A stretch of 64,000 bases of DNA from Caenorhabditis remanei (taxonomy: Eukaryota > Nematoda > Chromadorea > Rhabditida > Rhabditidae). A program made the translations under genes and the position numbers. Under the pieces are notes generated by a model. The model did not search any database. It was not told the origin of the DNA and worked only from the letters and a program-made list of their open reading frames with translations. Where the stretch lies: assembly GCF_010183535.1 (NCBI RefSeq), contig NC_071332.1, forward strand, positions 5,146,001 to 5,210,000, in the 5' to 3' direction. Below, piece by piece: positions 46,140-58,076 of the stretch. Each line of letters begins with the position of its first letter. The stretch's first letter is position 1.

Positions 46140-47413
46140 GGACAGCAGGGAGCTGGCTCGGTGGTTGCCGCCAACACTGCAAAAACAATAGAAATGAAAA
46201 GAAAAAGAAGAAGTGTATCGCAACGAGAAAGAAAAAAGACACGTGAAAATAGAAAAAAGAAGAGAAAAATGGAAGAAAAAGAGATTTATTTCGGATTTAG
46301 TGCAAAGAGCAACCGAATCAATTTTTCGAGAACCAGCACCAACTGTTCGGTATCTGGGGGATGTGGGAGGATTCGGGGGAAAGTTTTCAGAAGATTTATG
46401 ACTTATTTTATTTGGAGCCAGTTGGTTGGTGGCGCCACCAGGGGAGCAAGGTTGTCGAACGATGCTTAAAAGCTTGCGGAAGAATGTTTTGAGTCCAAAG
46501 GTTTGTTATGATTCATATCCGGAAGTTGGAAATCGGAAGGCTACACGACTTGAATATCGCATTCGCTCGTTAGGATAGTAAATTGTTCAGATTTTTTGAT
46601 TTGCTTTTGAAAAAGTTGAAATTCAATCAGAAAGTTAAACTTTTTTGAGGAAAAAATGAATATCGGTTTCAAAAAGTTTGAGAGAAAATCACCATATCGT
46701 TTCAATCCTGACAGAATGATCCTTCTGACATAATCGTTTTTCACAAATTTTTTCGAAATTTTTTAAAATTTTCATTAAAAAACAGCGAAAATTTCTTGAA
46801 ATTCTCGTACGCTTCAGTTTTTATCGATGTTCCAAAACAAAAAATTTCAAAAAATGTCAAATTTCTAGAGGAGCCGGTCCGGAATTTCCCAACCCTGGTT
46901 GACCCCACATTATGTGGTCGAATGTCAAATCAATTTTTCTCAATTCTAATCAAAAAAATTATATGCAAAACCATCCCCCTCCCTTCATTAACATTCGAAT
47001 CTATTCAGCAGTCATTTTTATTTTCATTCTGCTTCACATAATTTGGAAGTGATGGTTTGAAAAACCTGACAGATAGGTGGCAGATCACAGGTCACAAACT
47101 TTAGATCTATCTGACCAACTGATCAATTCGAGAAACATTACAACTAATATATTACAAAACGATTTGAGAAAAACAGTAAAAGAGAAGCAACTTTGCCTGC
47201 TGTAAGATCTATTTTTCACTCTCCCATCTTTGAAGACTCGTATCTCAAAATCTAGAAGAGCTTGATAAAAGTTGTCAACTACAAAAATGGAGATCTATCT
47301 TTCAACTATATAATGTAAAAAAATTGGATAAGCTGGTGTATACATCATACTGTTACACCTCCTTGAAATTTGTCATTTTTATTACTTTTCAGATATTTGA
47401 TTGCGAAGACATG

Positions 47414-47747
47414 TACAGTACCGGTCAAAAGGTTGTAAACTTTGGCCGTTTTCAGTGGAAAAATACGGACACTTCCTAGCAAGTTACGTATCGACTTAGT
47501 TCAAATCGACCAATTTCAGTGTAAAATAGTGCGAATTTTGAGCTGTCGTCTTAAAATGACTATAACTTTCTAGGGAGCGTTTGTATAAAAAAGTTGTCAA
47601 CTACAAAAATAAAGCTCTACTTTTGATCTGTACAATTCATTAAAAACCTACTCGACGGGACCATCAGTATTACCATGACATGCTCTCAAAGTTGAAGAAT
47701 TTCAACTGAAAACGACCAAAGTTTACAACCTTTCGACCTGTACTGTA
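47414..47747. mobile_element. TACAGTA-ended palindromic MITE
   Basis: Left end TACAGTACCGGTCAAAAGGT and right end ACCTTTCGACCTGTACTGTA are inverted, with GTAAACTTTGGYCGTTTTCA on both arms. TA at both tips fits Tc1/mariner-type insertion. Confidence 0.8.
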
Positions 47748-49032
47748 TTTTAAAGTCTGAAAAAAAAACTACTGAAAAATTTTCAACTACGAAAACATAA
47801 CGAACAATACAATACCAAAAAATCAGGTAATGAGACCATGACATCCCTATCAATGTAGGCGTTCTACCTAGCGGGAGCGTGCCTTTCCAGTCTACAAACT
47901 GCAAATACCGTACCGGTTTTATCAAGAACAGTAACACTTTGGCAGAAAATGAGAGAGATATGAGAAGGTTTGAATTCAACTGACCAACATTATAAAATAT
48001 TTATGACTTCCCCATTCCACCGAAAAAGGGAACCCGGAACAATTTCGAAAATTGGAGAAATAGGTAAAGTTAATAGCTAAAGTTGGTGATAAAAATAGAG
48101 AAACTAACTGGGTATTGAGTTCACAGTAAGTTAATAGAGAGACAAAGTAGACAAAGAGACACGTCTATTTGCCAGTGTGATACAGAGAACGGCAACACAA
48201 AAAGTTGAGAAAAACTTTGGAAAAAAGGAGAAAAACGACTGATTGAAGTAATCAAAAGCGAGAAATGAAAAAAAAAGAGATCTATCTTCTTGAAGAAAGA
48301 CAAAAGGGCGGCCAACCCCAAAAATTGTTAAACTATTCTGTCTCTCCGGTGACGACGTCTCGCCTTAAAACCAAAAATGCCTTGTTCTTGTTCTCCTGTT
48401 GAACAATAGAAGACGATTTTTTTCGTTCGATTTTTTTCTCTACTTTTGATAAAACGGTTTTGTGATAAATTGCTTTTTTTGTGTCAAGTTTTGTATGTTT
48501 GGTTTTGGGAAAGGGGGGAGAGAGAAACGGATGACATCAGAGGGTGAACTCCATGTATTTTTTGTGACAGATGTTTGGAATTGGAAACAGAAAGAACGGA
48601 ATTGAATTGAGATATGTACCCTTTTTGAAAAAAAATTACATTTGGAAGTAATTCATTGTTTAAGAAAGGGTTTCCGCGCATGATAGTGACAGGTTAAAAA
48701 TATTTTTTTCAAACTACTCGAAGGTCAAACTATCAAAAGGTTATTATACTTTTGGTAAATGCAAAGAAAATAAAACAGAAGAATGTGGTTTTTGAAAAAA
48801 AAACTTTTAAAATGAGAAAGTTTGATCAAGCTTTTGATAGGATGCCAGAACACCATGGATTGCTTGGTTTCAATATTTTTAATATATTTGGATTGCTTAA
48901 ACTTTGTTTTTATCTGTGTAGTGGGCTTCAAAAGCTATTGATGTCTTTCAGACACGTGCCTTTGGCCATCCCCACCTCCAACATCTTCAGCGATGTATCA
49001 CTTATTTGCTCTCTCGGTCTAACCAGTCGATA

Positions 49033-49295
49033 TACCGTAAAAACTGTATTAGAGCGACACCTTTAATAGAACGGAACCCATCTATAAGCAGGATTCATGA
49101 ATATGATTATCCCAGTGTATTTTCTTAGTTCTGATTAGAAGCAGCGTGAATAGTAACCTACCTCTAGATCAGCAAATAGAACTTTCAAAAACGTTTTTTT
49201 CGTTTAACTTTAATGAGTTTCTGAAACCACAAAATTTTTCTGAGAAGTGGTTGAAAAATAGAGCGACATGTCGCTCTAATACAGTTTTTACGGTA
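49033..49295. mobile_element. Palindromic MITE (TACCGTAAAAACTG family)
   Basis: Left end TACCGTAAAAACTGTATTAG and right end CTAATACAGTTTTTACGGTA are exact inverted copies, followed by AGCGACA / TGTCGCT. A relative lies at 52927-53203. Confidence 0.85.
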
Positions 49296-49798
49296 TCTAC
49301 ATATAACACATATCTAACGTAGAAATTAAGGCAACTAACTTTTCCCAAAAATTTGATTCTATAGGACTAATCAGAACATCTCGAAACAATCTTAAAGGAA
49401 ACTTTGACAGTGTCAAGACAAGATAAGACATTGTCTCAATTTAACAACTTTCTGTTTTTTGTGTTATTCGAATCCAGATCTCTGTTTTTGTAGTTGATCA
49501 CTTTTTGATAACTCTTTTAGCTTTCCAGATATATACGATTGAAAATCATTGTTTCAAATCGAAAGAGAGCGCAGAGAACTTGAAGCAAAAATGAAGATTT
49601 GGGTTTGGACAACACGCTATGAACAATTCTGATCTCAAATGTTTGTCATTTTCAGGAAAAGAAATCATAGAACATTGAAAAGTGGACAGCTATCACATAT
49701 TGAAAAACCGCTTTTTTTTCATTCCCCATGTAACTTGTCAAATTGCAAAAAACCACTCAAAGTCCAAAAATATTCATTGTAAACCATCGAACACCAGA

Positions 49799-52234
49799 TT
49801 ATCGCAGGTTGATTTTCGCAATTCTCTCCGCAGCACGAGCCTCTGCAGCCTCTCGATCTCTTTTTGATCTTATATGATTTTCCAACTCTTTTCGTTTTAT
49901 TTCCACCAGATTGTCGATATTTGGCTCTTTGAAAACCGGATCAATCATTGGATCTTGTTTTTTGGTGTCTTCCACGTCAAGGTTTCCGGTCTAGAACCTT
50001 TAATTAATTATGAAAAGATTAAATTGAGAGGCTACCTTTTGAGGCCAAATGCTAATGAATGATTCTTTCCACAGGTTGAATGGAGAGGATGCTCCCATAA
50101 AGTTTTCAGATCCTGGTGGTATTCCAATTGACTGAAAAGTTCAAAATATCCAAAAATTCAAAAATCGCTTGAAAACCTTACCTCTAAATTATCAAATCCA
50201 CATTTTATGAACATTGGCTTGTTGTGATCCGTAATATATCCTTGCGGACAAACTGTTCCAAAAGCAAAATGACTAATCATGTTCTTCACTAATTTCGGAA
50301 ATTGTTCCATTCTAGACGAGTACATCATTAGATTTGCACCATATGAATATGCAAGAAACCGTAGAAATTGGCACAAATGTCGTCGTTTTTCAGATTCAAA
50401 ATTTTGAAATTCATCGTATTTCGTAGCAACAATAGTCATTGGTATTGGACATGGAGTACACATTTTCAAACTTCCAGAATCATATTTTTCAAGACGGAGA
50501 CGCATTTTCTCAGCTAGTCTTGTTTGAAGATTGTTGTCTTGTTTTTCCAGATTTTCGACGAGTCGGCGAACAGTGTCAACAGTTTTCTCAATTGTAATCC
50601 ACACCTCGTCGAGATTTGTCATATCGAGAAGGACAATTAGGGAACATGTTCTGTAATGAAATATAGTCTCGAAACTGGAATTTCAGTGCTATATTTTCGC
50701 TCTAAATGTTCAAACATTGTCAATATTGATATACTGACTCAGTTTATTTTCCTGACGTCAGGAATGATTCATGTTGCCATCATCAAAACATATCGGAAAA
50801 TAACTTCCGGAAAAGTATGACAAGTCACAAGATGTCACAATGCATAGGTTTTTTTCAAAGCTTTCCAAATTTGTAAACCAAACTCACTCCACATTCTTCA
50901 TTGTAATTGGTACGGATAAAAGTTCCGTCACAGATGAGCCTCCCCCAAGTTCCCATAGATTGGCGACATCTTTGACCTGAAAATGAGGAGAAGTTGAATT
51001 TGAAGATTAGATTCAATTAGGTGTCCTGTGATATCACTTTTCAACTACCGTACGGATATGGAGATAATCAATAGATGTCAAATAACAGAACCCAAATATA
51101 AAACTGCCCAGAATATGTACAGTACTGTGCAAAAAGATACGAACTTGGGCAGTTTTTTTGTTGTTGAAAATGCTCAACTTTGAGAGTGTGTCATGGAAAT
51201 TCTGATTGTCACACCTAGTAGGTTTTTAATGAATCATACATATCAAAAATAGGGTTTTATTATTGTAGTTGACAACTCTTTTGTACGGGCCCTCCCCAGC
51301 AAGTTACACTTCGAGAAAGTAACTTCTCCTTCACGTCGACCCATTTCAGTTTAAAATAGTGTGATTTTTTAGCTGTCGTCTTAAAATGACGATAACTCTC
51401 TAGGGAATGTCCGTACGAAAAAGTTTCCAACTACAAAAAGTATGATCTACTTTGGCTTTGTATGATCCATTAAAAATCTGCTTGATGGGACAAACAGTAT
51501 TACCATGAAACACTCTTAAAGTAGAATAATTTCAACTGAAAACGGCCAAAGTTTGTATCTTTTTGAACACTACTGCACTTCGCATATTCTGAAATTTGGG
51601 AAAAGCTTATTAGAAAGATGATGTTTCTCTGAATTCTAGTTTGAAATTCCTATTGCAGTCGACTGTTATGAACTTGAAAACATTTTGTGATCTGCCGGAC
51701 TTTATCACAATAGTATACGGATTTCAGTGTGACTTCCGCTTTCAAATGAAATAAGTCTCCTATCAAAACTCCATAAAACGTTTTTCTGCTGATATGTATA
51801 ATAAGTTCAAGACACATTGTTTCTTCTGAAATTTCTCTTTAAAAAGAATTCAACTCACATTTCCTCTTGTCCTCCTTGCATACGTGAATTCCAATCCAAC
51901 AGACTCCTTCAAATCTTCCTTCCGCTCCAAGAAATTCAACATGAATGAAGATTTTCCCTACAAAAACTCAAACACTAAAACATTTAAAAATTCCACAAAT
52001 AACACTTACACATTTCCGATTCCCGGCAATAATGATATGAGATTCATGTCTTCGACGTACTTCTGCCACTAAAATTTTTCGCAATTTATATGAAACTTTA
52101 AACGATTTTGAAAAAAAAAACTTACAATAATTATCAGTGGCCACTCCATTCTCATCATCTAATTTCTGCTCTAATTCAGCGGCTCTCTGCTTGTTTTCCA
52201 CTAGTTTTTGTTTGGCAAGGTCCCAAATATTCAT
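49799..52234 (-). CDS. xbx-1: XBX-1, dynein-2 light intermediate chain (intraflagellar transport)
   Basis: Seven exons (52126-52234, 52010-52068, 51859-51957, 50888-50976, 50182-50650, 50036-50131, 49799-49990) join to 370 residues in consistent phases, near the size of metazoan D2LIC. A Walker A motif GNRKCGKS is at 52-59; CSLIVLLDMTNLDEVW follows in the Ras-like fold, and IPMTIVATKYDEFQNFESEK with LRFLAYSYGANLMMYSS matches the D2LIC family. The C-terminus is a charged helix (EIKRKELENHIRSKRDRE). It acts with the CHE-3 dynein heavy chain in retrograde transport in sensory cilia. A palindromic X-box lies 67 bp upstream. Intron 3 holds a palindromic MITE (51118-51577). Confidence 0.92.
51118..51577. 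mobile_element. TACAGTA-family palindromic MITE in xbx-1 intron 3
   Basis: Left end TACAGTACTGTGCAAAAAGA and a right end reading TCTTTTTGAACACTACTGCA are imperfect inverted copies; internal GTTGACAACTC/TTTCCAACTACAAAAAG stretches match 47414-47747 and 53960-54362. Confidence 0.7.
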
Positions 52235-52300
52235 AGTATAGAATAGGAAGAGAGGAAGGAGAGACGAAGAGCGTGTCCCTTCGCTCAATAATATGCAGGG

Positions 52301-52314
52301 GTCTCCATGGAGAC
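52301..52314. promoter_or_regulatory. X-box (DAF-19/RFX site) of xbx-1
   Basis: GTCTCCATGGAGAC is a perfect 14-bp inverted repeat, close to the worm X-box consensus GTHNYYATRRNAAC (one base off), and 67 bp before the xbx-1 start codon, inside the usual range for DAF-19 target genes. RFX binding here would limit expression to ciliated sensory neurons. Confidence 0.85.
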
Positions 52315-52549
52315 GGAATTCAAACAAGAACGGGGAGAAGAGGACATTTATTTTTATATACAAACACAACATGAGCAAGTAAGGCAGCGGAACGGAAAAG
52401 ACAATAATTATTAATTTAATTTGAACAAAGAAATAAAATTAATTTTTGAAAAGTAAAAAAAATAAAGGAAAGAAGAAAGCCAGATCAGTTTTTGGTGAGA
52501 GTGGGAGAGAATAATAATAAAAAGAAAACAAAATGCTAATAGACTATTC

Positions 52550-54974
52550 CTAAAACCAAATATTTTCTTCATGTCCATCATGCACTCCGATCTCTTCGTA
52601 TTTCGCTGGATAGTTAGCCATTCGTAACTCATCATCATTCATTGGTCGGGTGACACCGGCATCCAATGCGTATGGGACAGCTGAGCCATAGATGAGGACT
52701 ACCTGGAAACAAAATGAATATAATTAATTGAAACAAAAAGATAATGAAAAATGAGATATGTACCTTTCCATCAAGACTTCTCTTTTTGCAATAAAGATCT
52801 CCTCTGTATTGGGAAAGGTTCTCCATATCTCCACTAGCAACAATAGCTTCCATTGAGTGGTTAAACATCATTTGAGTTTCTTGCTGGAAACATAAGAATA
52901 GGAAGTGAGAAATGGGATGCCAAGAATACCGTATAAACTGTATTATAACGGCATGCCCTTGTATTTTTCAATTGCCTTCCAGATAAGTTTTGGGGTTTCT
53001 GAGACTCTTAAAAGTTTAGTTAAAAACTTTTCTAGATGTTATGTTTGCTATTGTAAATGCTATTCTGATCACGTTGATTTTAATCAGAACCATGGAAAAT
53101 GTCCAGGAGAATACTAGTGGTGAATTTTGAGCATGTAGAAGGTGCCGTTATAATACAGGTGCCGTTCTATTACAGGTGCCGTTATAATACATTTTTTACG
53201 GTAAACTTGTATTTTTTTTAACACATAACGAAACCTATTTCGAATTTTTACGCTAAACTCATTCTTGATATTTTTCCAGAGTTGTACAGTATTTGACACC
53301 GTGACAAACAAACTTTTTTCAGTAAAAAAACTATTCTCTCACAAAGCTATTTGAATGACCAAAAGATCATGAAAACCCATCCCCTATGCAAATTCATGTC
53401 ACCACTATCACCTGTCAAATGCCCCGTGAACCAAACCTGAAGCTGTGTTGCAAATCGTTGAAGGTTACACCTCTGCCACTCTGGTTTCTGCATCTCAACA
53501 ACTTTTTGATCCAAGAACTGATCCAACGCTCTATTACAACACTTGTATCCATGCGTGTTTTGGAAACATTTTGGTGGTGGAATCGTCGTAGTCGTAGTTG
53601 TTGTAGTTGGTGGAGGTGTCACGTACACTGGTGGAGGTCTTACATAAGCTGGAGGTGTTGGATAAGGAACTGCGTAGGAGGGGGCGACGGCGTAACGAGG
53701 AATTGCATAAGAGGTCATTGGGATGGCGTATTGAGGGGCAACTGGATAGGATTGTGGAGGTAATCCGTAGTTTGCAGGAGCTGTTGCATACTGGTTTGGT
53801 GGAGGAGTCTGGGGGAGACCATAGTGCATTTGCGGCTGGAAGTTCTGAGAGTAAATGTTCTGATTTTTCAATATTTTTCTAGTTATAGTTTAAGATGTTT
53901 TAGAAAAAGCGTAACTGTGTCAAGTTACCGGAATTTTCCATATTCGTATTTTTCAAGTCTACAGTACCGTGCAGTAAGATTTACATTTTGGCCTTTTTCA
54001 GTTGAAAATGCCCAACTTTGAGAGTGTGTCATAGTAAAACTAACTGTCCCTCAAAATAACTTTTAATGGGATCGAACAGTCCAAGAGTAGAGCCTCATTT
54101 TTGTAGTTGACAACTTTTCTGTGCGGACACTTTCTAGAGAGTTATAGTAATTTTAAGTTGACAGCTCAAAAATCGCACTACATATTTTGCACTGAAATTG
54201 GTCGATTTGATTGAGGAATTACTTTGTCGATATGTAACTTGCTAGGAATTGTCTGTACAAAAAATTTTTTTGGGACAGTTAGTTTTACTATGACACACTC
54301 TCAAAGTTGGGTATTTTCAACTGAAAGAGACATAATATGGTATATTTTTGGCAGGTACTGTAGTTAATTTGCAAGTGAAACCCCTAAAATTCTTCTTGTC
54401 AAGAAACCATACCTGTCTAACACTAGAAACTCGAACTTAAAAACTAGAAACATGTGACACAAGATTCTCTCAAAATTAGTCAACTTTCCCACATTCCTGA
54501 ATCCGTCAACATTCTAGAAAAATCTTTCAGTTTTCCCCTATTCTAAGAAGAAAAGATCACACGAATTCTATTTCAGCTCTTATCTCAAGTTTCTCACAGT
54601 GTGCCCATTCGACTGAAAATAAATGAGATATGGGCGGAGAGGGGGTGTGAGAGCGTGTGCCAGGAGCCGGCACATTTCCTCTCTCGAAATTCCCCACTTC
54701 ATATCTTTTTTTGGAGGCCATTTTGAGATTAATAATACCTTGCCCTTTTCATTATTTGCTTTTATTGGATTACCTGCTGTTGTGGAGGATAAGGATTAGG
54801 ATTCCGAGACTGATAATATCCAGCGTAAGTCTGACATCGATTCTGGCACCCAAGCTGGAACTTCAAATACTAATTGTTGTCTTCTGTATTCTAGCTTACC
54901 ATTCCTAGAAACCATCCATCTACCAATTTTAACGTAAGTAATAAGGATAGTATTACTGTCGGTCGGGGGAACAT
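52550..54974 (-). CDS. Secreted ground-like domain protein (grl family)
   Basis: Exons 54900-54974, 54774-54854, 53437-53859, 52764-52883 and 52550-52702 all join in phase 0 to 283 residues. The first exon supplies the signal peptide (MFPRPTVILSLLLTLKLVDG). A Pro/Tyr/Ala-rich region with a Thr run follows (about 60-150). The ground-like domain begins at GYKCCNRALDQFL and continues through CNLQRFATQLQ, FNHSMEAIVASGDMENLSQY and RGDLYCKK to DGKVVLIY, matching the spacing of the domain with its CC pair. Ground-like proteins are nematode hedgehog-related secreted proteins, often apical or cuticle-associated. The stop lies 316 bp upstream of the xbx-1 start; the xbx-1 X-box argues against an operon. 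A MITE occupies intron 3 (52927-53203) and another intron 2 (53960-54362). Confidence 0.87.
52927..53203. mobile_element. Palindromic MITE (TACCGTA family) in the ground-like gene
   Basis: Left TACCGTATAAACTGTATTAT and right ATAATACATTTTTTACGGTA are inverted; AACGGCA / GGTGCCGTT follow inward, and GTGCCGTT is repeated three times near the right end (about 53141-53183). Confidence 0.75.
53960..54362. mobile_element. TACAGTA-ended palindromic MITE in the ground-like gene, intron 2
   Basis: Left TACAGTACCGTGCAGTAAGA and right GGCAGGTACTGTA are imperfect inverted ends; both arms carry TTTCAGTTGAAAATRCCCAA-like and GAGAGTGTGTCATAGTAAAA sequence. TA dinucleotides sit at both tips. Confidence 0.75.
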
Positions 54975-56375
54975 TTCTGAAATTTTGAAGTAATCACAAA
55001 GAAGTCACAAAGAAACCACATGAAGATCAAAAAGATTAATTTCAAAATCATGAAGAACATCGTTTCGAGTGTCCACTTTCTCTCTATATAAACCGAAAGG
55101 TTCGGGTGTCGGTTCTCTCGGAGAAAAGGGCGTACACTGTCGTTTTTCGAAAAAAGCGCATCAAACGGCTTGCAAATCAATTTGATTCGACACATGGGAA
55201 ACGCAGTTTTCACCGCACGATTTCTCGATCCGAAACATTGTTTTGGCATGATCTTGTGTGTGTGTGTGTGCGAAAAGCCAAAAACGGCTAAGAAGGAAAT
55301 GAATACATAATCACCGATGTGGTGTCCGTTTTATGAGAAAATGGTATGACTGTTTGTGTGTGTGAAAGGGAAGGGAAAGGAGACATTCGTGATCTTGAAG
55401 TCTTGAGAATCTTGGCATGGCGTTCGGAGAAATAGTAGAGAGATGGTAAGTGGAAGAAGTGTCAATAAAAAAAGTGGGAGATCTTACTAGGGAAGGCCTC
55501 CAGGTAAGCGTGGAGTTATGGGTCGTAACCTATATCATTGGAAAGCTGAAATCACGCTGATTCCAAATATATTCAGTTTTTCTTCTCGAGGCCTGGTGTT
55601 CGAAAAAAAACAAGGCATTCCAAATATATATTCAGTTTTTGCCCTCAAAGCTTGGTATTCGAGAAAAACAAGGTCAAAGTTCGGAAAAATTGAGAATTAA
55701 TCTTTTTAACACGCGAAAATTGCAAAAATATTGCAAACGTTTTTTCGCGTGTCAAAAGGCAATAATTTGTTATTTTCTAAACTTTTGCCTTGTTTTTTTT
55801 CGAGCACCAGGCCTTGAGGGGAAAAACAGAATATATTTTTGGAATCAGCGTTTTCTCAGCTTTCCAATGATATAGGTCACGTTCCATAACTCCACGGTTA
55901 CCTGGAGACCTTCTCTAGTTTGAATTAAGACGGCCAAGGTTTTTCTAAAGATGAGGTGATTGATATACTTTGGCAAGCACTTCATAACTGTAAGTAAAAC
56001 TTGTGTATATATTTACTGGTATACCTTTTTTGATTATTCAGAGGAAATTTTTTTTAGCAAAACTTCGATTCGTGACTTGTTTAGGTTGAGGAGAAATAGC
56101 GAACAAGTAATTCAGAGTCTTGATTTTTTGACAAAGTTTCTACTCAAAAGTTTGGCATTGAGAAGTCCGTTTTCTAGTTATTGAATGATCTAAACGTAGA
56201 ATATACTGGAGTTATATCATGAGGGTTATATCATTTGAAACTTAAAATTTAGTGAATACAACTCTGGAATATGTTTTTGCATTTGTCTTCTAAACTGAAA
56301 GTGTGTTTTTGATTATTTTCAAAAATTTTTCTGTAGAATTTTCTATTCCTCAATATTCCAGAAAAACCAAATTTT
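54975..56375. other. Intergenic, contains one palindromic MITE
   Basis: No gene is supported. Short (TG)n sequence at 55253-55268. The element at 55486-55919 is listed separately. Confidence 0.5.
55486..55919. mobile_element. Palindromic MITE, relative of the element at 44220-44865
   Basis: Left ACTAGGGAAGGCCTCCAGGT and right ACCTGGAGACCTTCTCTAGT are inverted; CGTGGAGTTATGG and CCATAACTCCACGG follow inward. The middle carries duplicated CCAAATATATTCAGTTTTT sequence. Confidence 0.8.
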
Positions 56376-57046
56376 CTAGTTCCTCTCGTTTACAAACTTT
56401 TCTTTTTCAGTTACCTGCAATTCATCTTTCAGATTTTCAAAGAGATCAGGTTGACTAATGACAGAAAACTAGTGATGCAGAAGTCGTGGTCAGCATGAAC
56501 TTACACTTTTTGAGATGATGAGTTCTTCAGTCAACTGTATAATATCTTTTCGTGATGAACTACAAAGTTTCCGTTTTTCATCAATGAGTTTGGAACTTCT
56601 AATCTAAAAAATGTTTCCAGCCGTAAACTTATCACAATACCTTTTTAATGTCTAAGTTAGCTAAACGTAGAAGTTCTTGTAGTATAGAACAGATTGTGGA
56701 AAGTTTAAGAGAAACAACTGTAAAAAGGAAAGAATGAGAACTGAAGCATCTGAATTCATGAGAAAAAGATTGGCGGTTAAGAATCCAGCATGAATGAATC
56801 TCAAACCAAATGACTCCAAATTATATGCCATTATAAGAGAAACCGGCGTGTCTCATCTAACAACTAAATGCGACATTGTTTTGAAAAGAGACTGTATAAT
56901 TGGATTGAGACTCTCACTACTAAATGAAACTATCATAAGGCACAAGGCAACATACAAATATTCTTAGAAGCATACCTTCCTATCGTCCCTCCTTAATGCA
57001 ATTAACAATTGGATGAATAGCTTCATAGTCCCCTCTCACAGTCATC
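56376..57046 (-). CDS. Putative small coiled-coil gene, incomplete model
   Basis: Three minus-strand blocks look coding and are bounded by splice signals: 56641-56717 (VSLKLSTICSILQELLRL...), 56505-56603 (IRSSKLIDEKRKLCSSSRKD...) and 56376-56468 (ending TEKEKFVNERN and a TAG). The last two introns keep frame, although the final one would be only 36 bp. An upstream block starting at 57046 (MTVRGDYEAIHPIVNCIKEG) also looks coding and has a matching phase, but an in-frame TAG lies two codons before its donor GTATGC. Either the upstream join is wrong or the gene is broken. The predicted protein is helical and charged; I do not recognise the family. Confidence 0.4.
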
Positions 57047-57964
57047 CTCTCCAAAGGCGAAAGTGCCCTTGCCCCCTTCACAGATAACGCATCGTCCTAT
57101 CTTCACTTTTGGTCCTCTAAAAAAAGCGAAACATCGAGAAGGCAGTCACGAACGGGTTTCTGATGATTAAGTGTTCCTGAGATATCTCTCCTAACGTAGT
57201 TTATATCCTATAGGTTATCAAATTCCATTTCCAAGAAATATAGTTCTGATCGGATTAAAAAAAAGAGAGAACAATTGAAACAGATCAGGTGTTGGTCAAA
57301 GTTCAAAAAGATTCGAGATAATTTTGGAATGTTTTATTCGATTAAGAAAAATCGGATATCTTTCTGGATTGGGGTGATGTGCTGAATTAGAAGACTGGCA
57401 TTTCGAGAGAGAAGAATCGTTCGTGGTTTGGTTTCTGTTGGGGGAACCGCTTTTTAGCAAAGAAAAGGGAGTTGTCTACGTTTAGTATGGAGTTGTAGAA
57501 AGGGGATCCTCTGTGGTCAAAGATAAGAAGATTACAGATTTTGTTTTTTAACAAAACCAACTGGGACAACACATTCTAGAACCCAATAGACGGATTTAGC
57601 ATATTCAGCGATTTCAGTAAAGCATCATCGTGTGTGATTCGCAGTATACAGTTTTGTGACTTCAGGATTTTGTCAATATATTTTTCGATAAGGAGAGGTG
57701 CCGAAAAGGCGTGTATTTGAAGAAGTTGGAGCACCGGGTAAAAAATATCAGAGTATTTCCAACAAAACTTTGAAAGCGTTTATTCTGTAATTCCTTAATG
57801 ACAAGGATAAAAAAAGCTTCACTCTTGCAGTTGAAAATTTTTTGTACCCTCGCAGTCAGAAGCGGTCAGAAGTTGATAATATAAGACGCCGTGTACCCAG
57901 AGCTGGTCGCTTTCAAATAAATAGGTATATTTTTGCTCTGAAACTTACTGCTAGTTTGGCACAG

Positions 57965-58076
57965 TTCTTACAAGTGCGCTCCACCGAAATGCCCTTGAAA
58001 AATGTCTCTTTTTCTCCGAGTCTCTCAATTTCGCACACTATTTTCTTCGGTGTCGGTAGAGCGCGGTTGTAAGAAG
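57965..58076. mobile_element. Palindromic MITE, second copy of the 45805 family
   Basis: TTCTTACAAGTGCGCTCCAC at the left and GGTAGAGCGCGGTTGTAAGA at the right are inverted and match 45805-45938 in opposite orientation, including AATTTCGCACACTATTTTCTT-like middle sequence. Confidence 0.75.

Larger units (their letters stand above)
46140..49798. other. Intergenic with MITEs, no supported gene
   Basis: This 3.6-kb spacer lies upstream of the carboxypeptidase and downstream of xbx-1. A plus-strand open frame at 46128-46469 is Lys/Arg-rich but overlaps the carboxypeptidase start region and lacks splice support. Two palindromic elements are listed separately. The remainder is AT-rich and featureless. 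Confidence 0.5.

Noticed and set aside
46128..46469. Plus-strand 113-codon basic frame over the carboxypeptidase start
   Set aside because: Overlaps exon 1 of the opposite gene and is simply Lys/Arg-rich sequence; no domain or splice evidence.
52234..52550. Operon between the ground-like gene and xbx-1
   Set aside because: Same strand and about 316 bp apart, but xbx-1 has its own X-box promoter and the two genes serve different cell types.
56985..57030. ATG-initiated MKLFIQLLIAL as signal-peptide exon of the ground-like gene
   Set aside because: A better signal-peptide exon (54900-54974) lies directly upstream with phase-0 joins, so the distant one is not needed.
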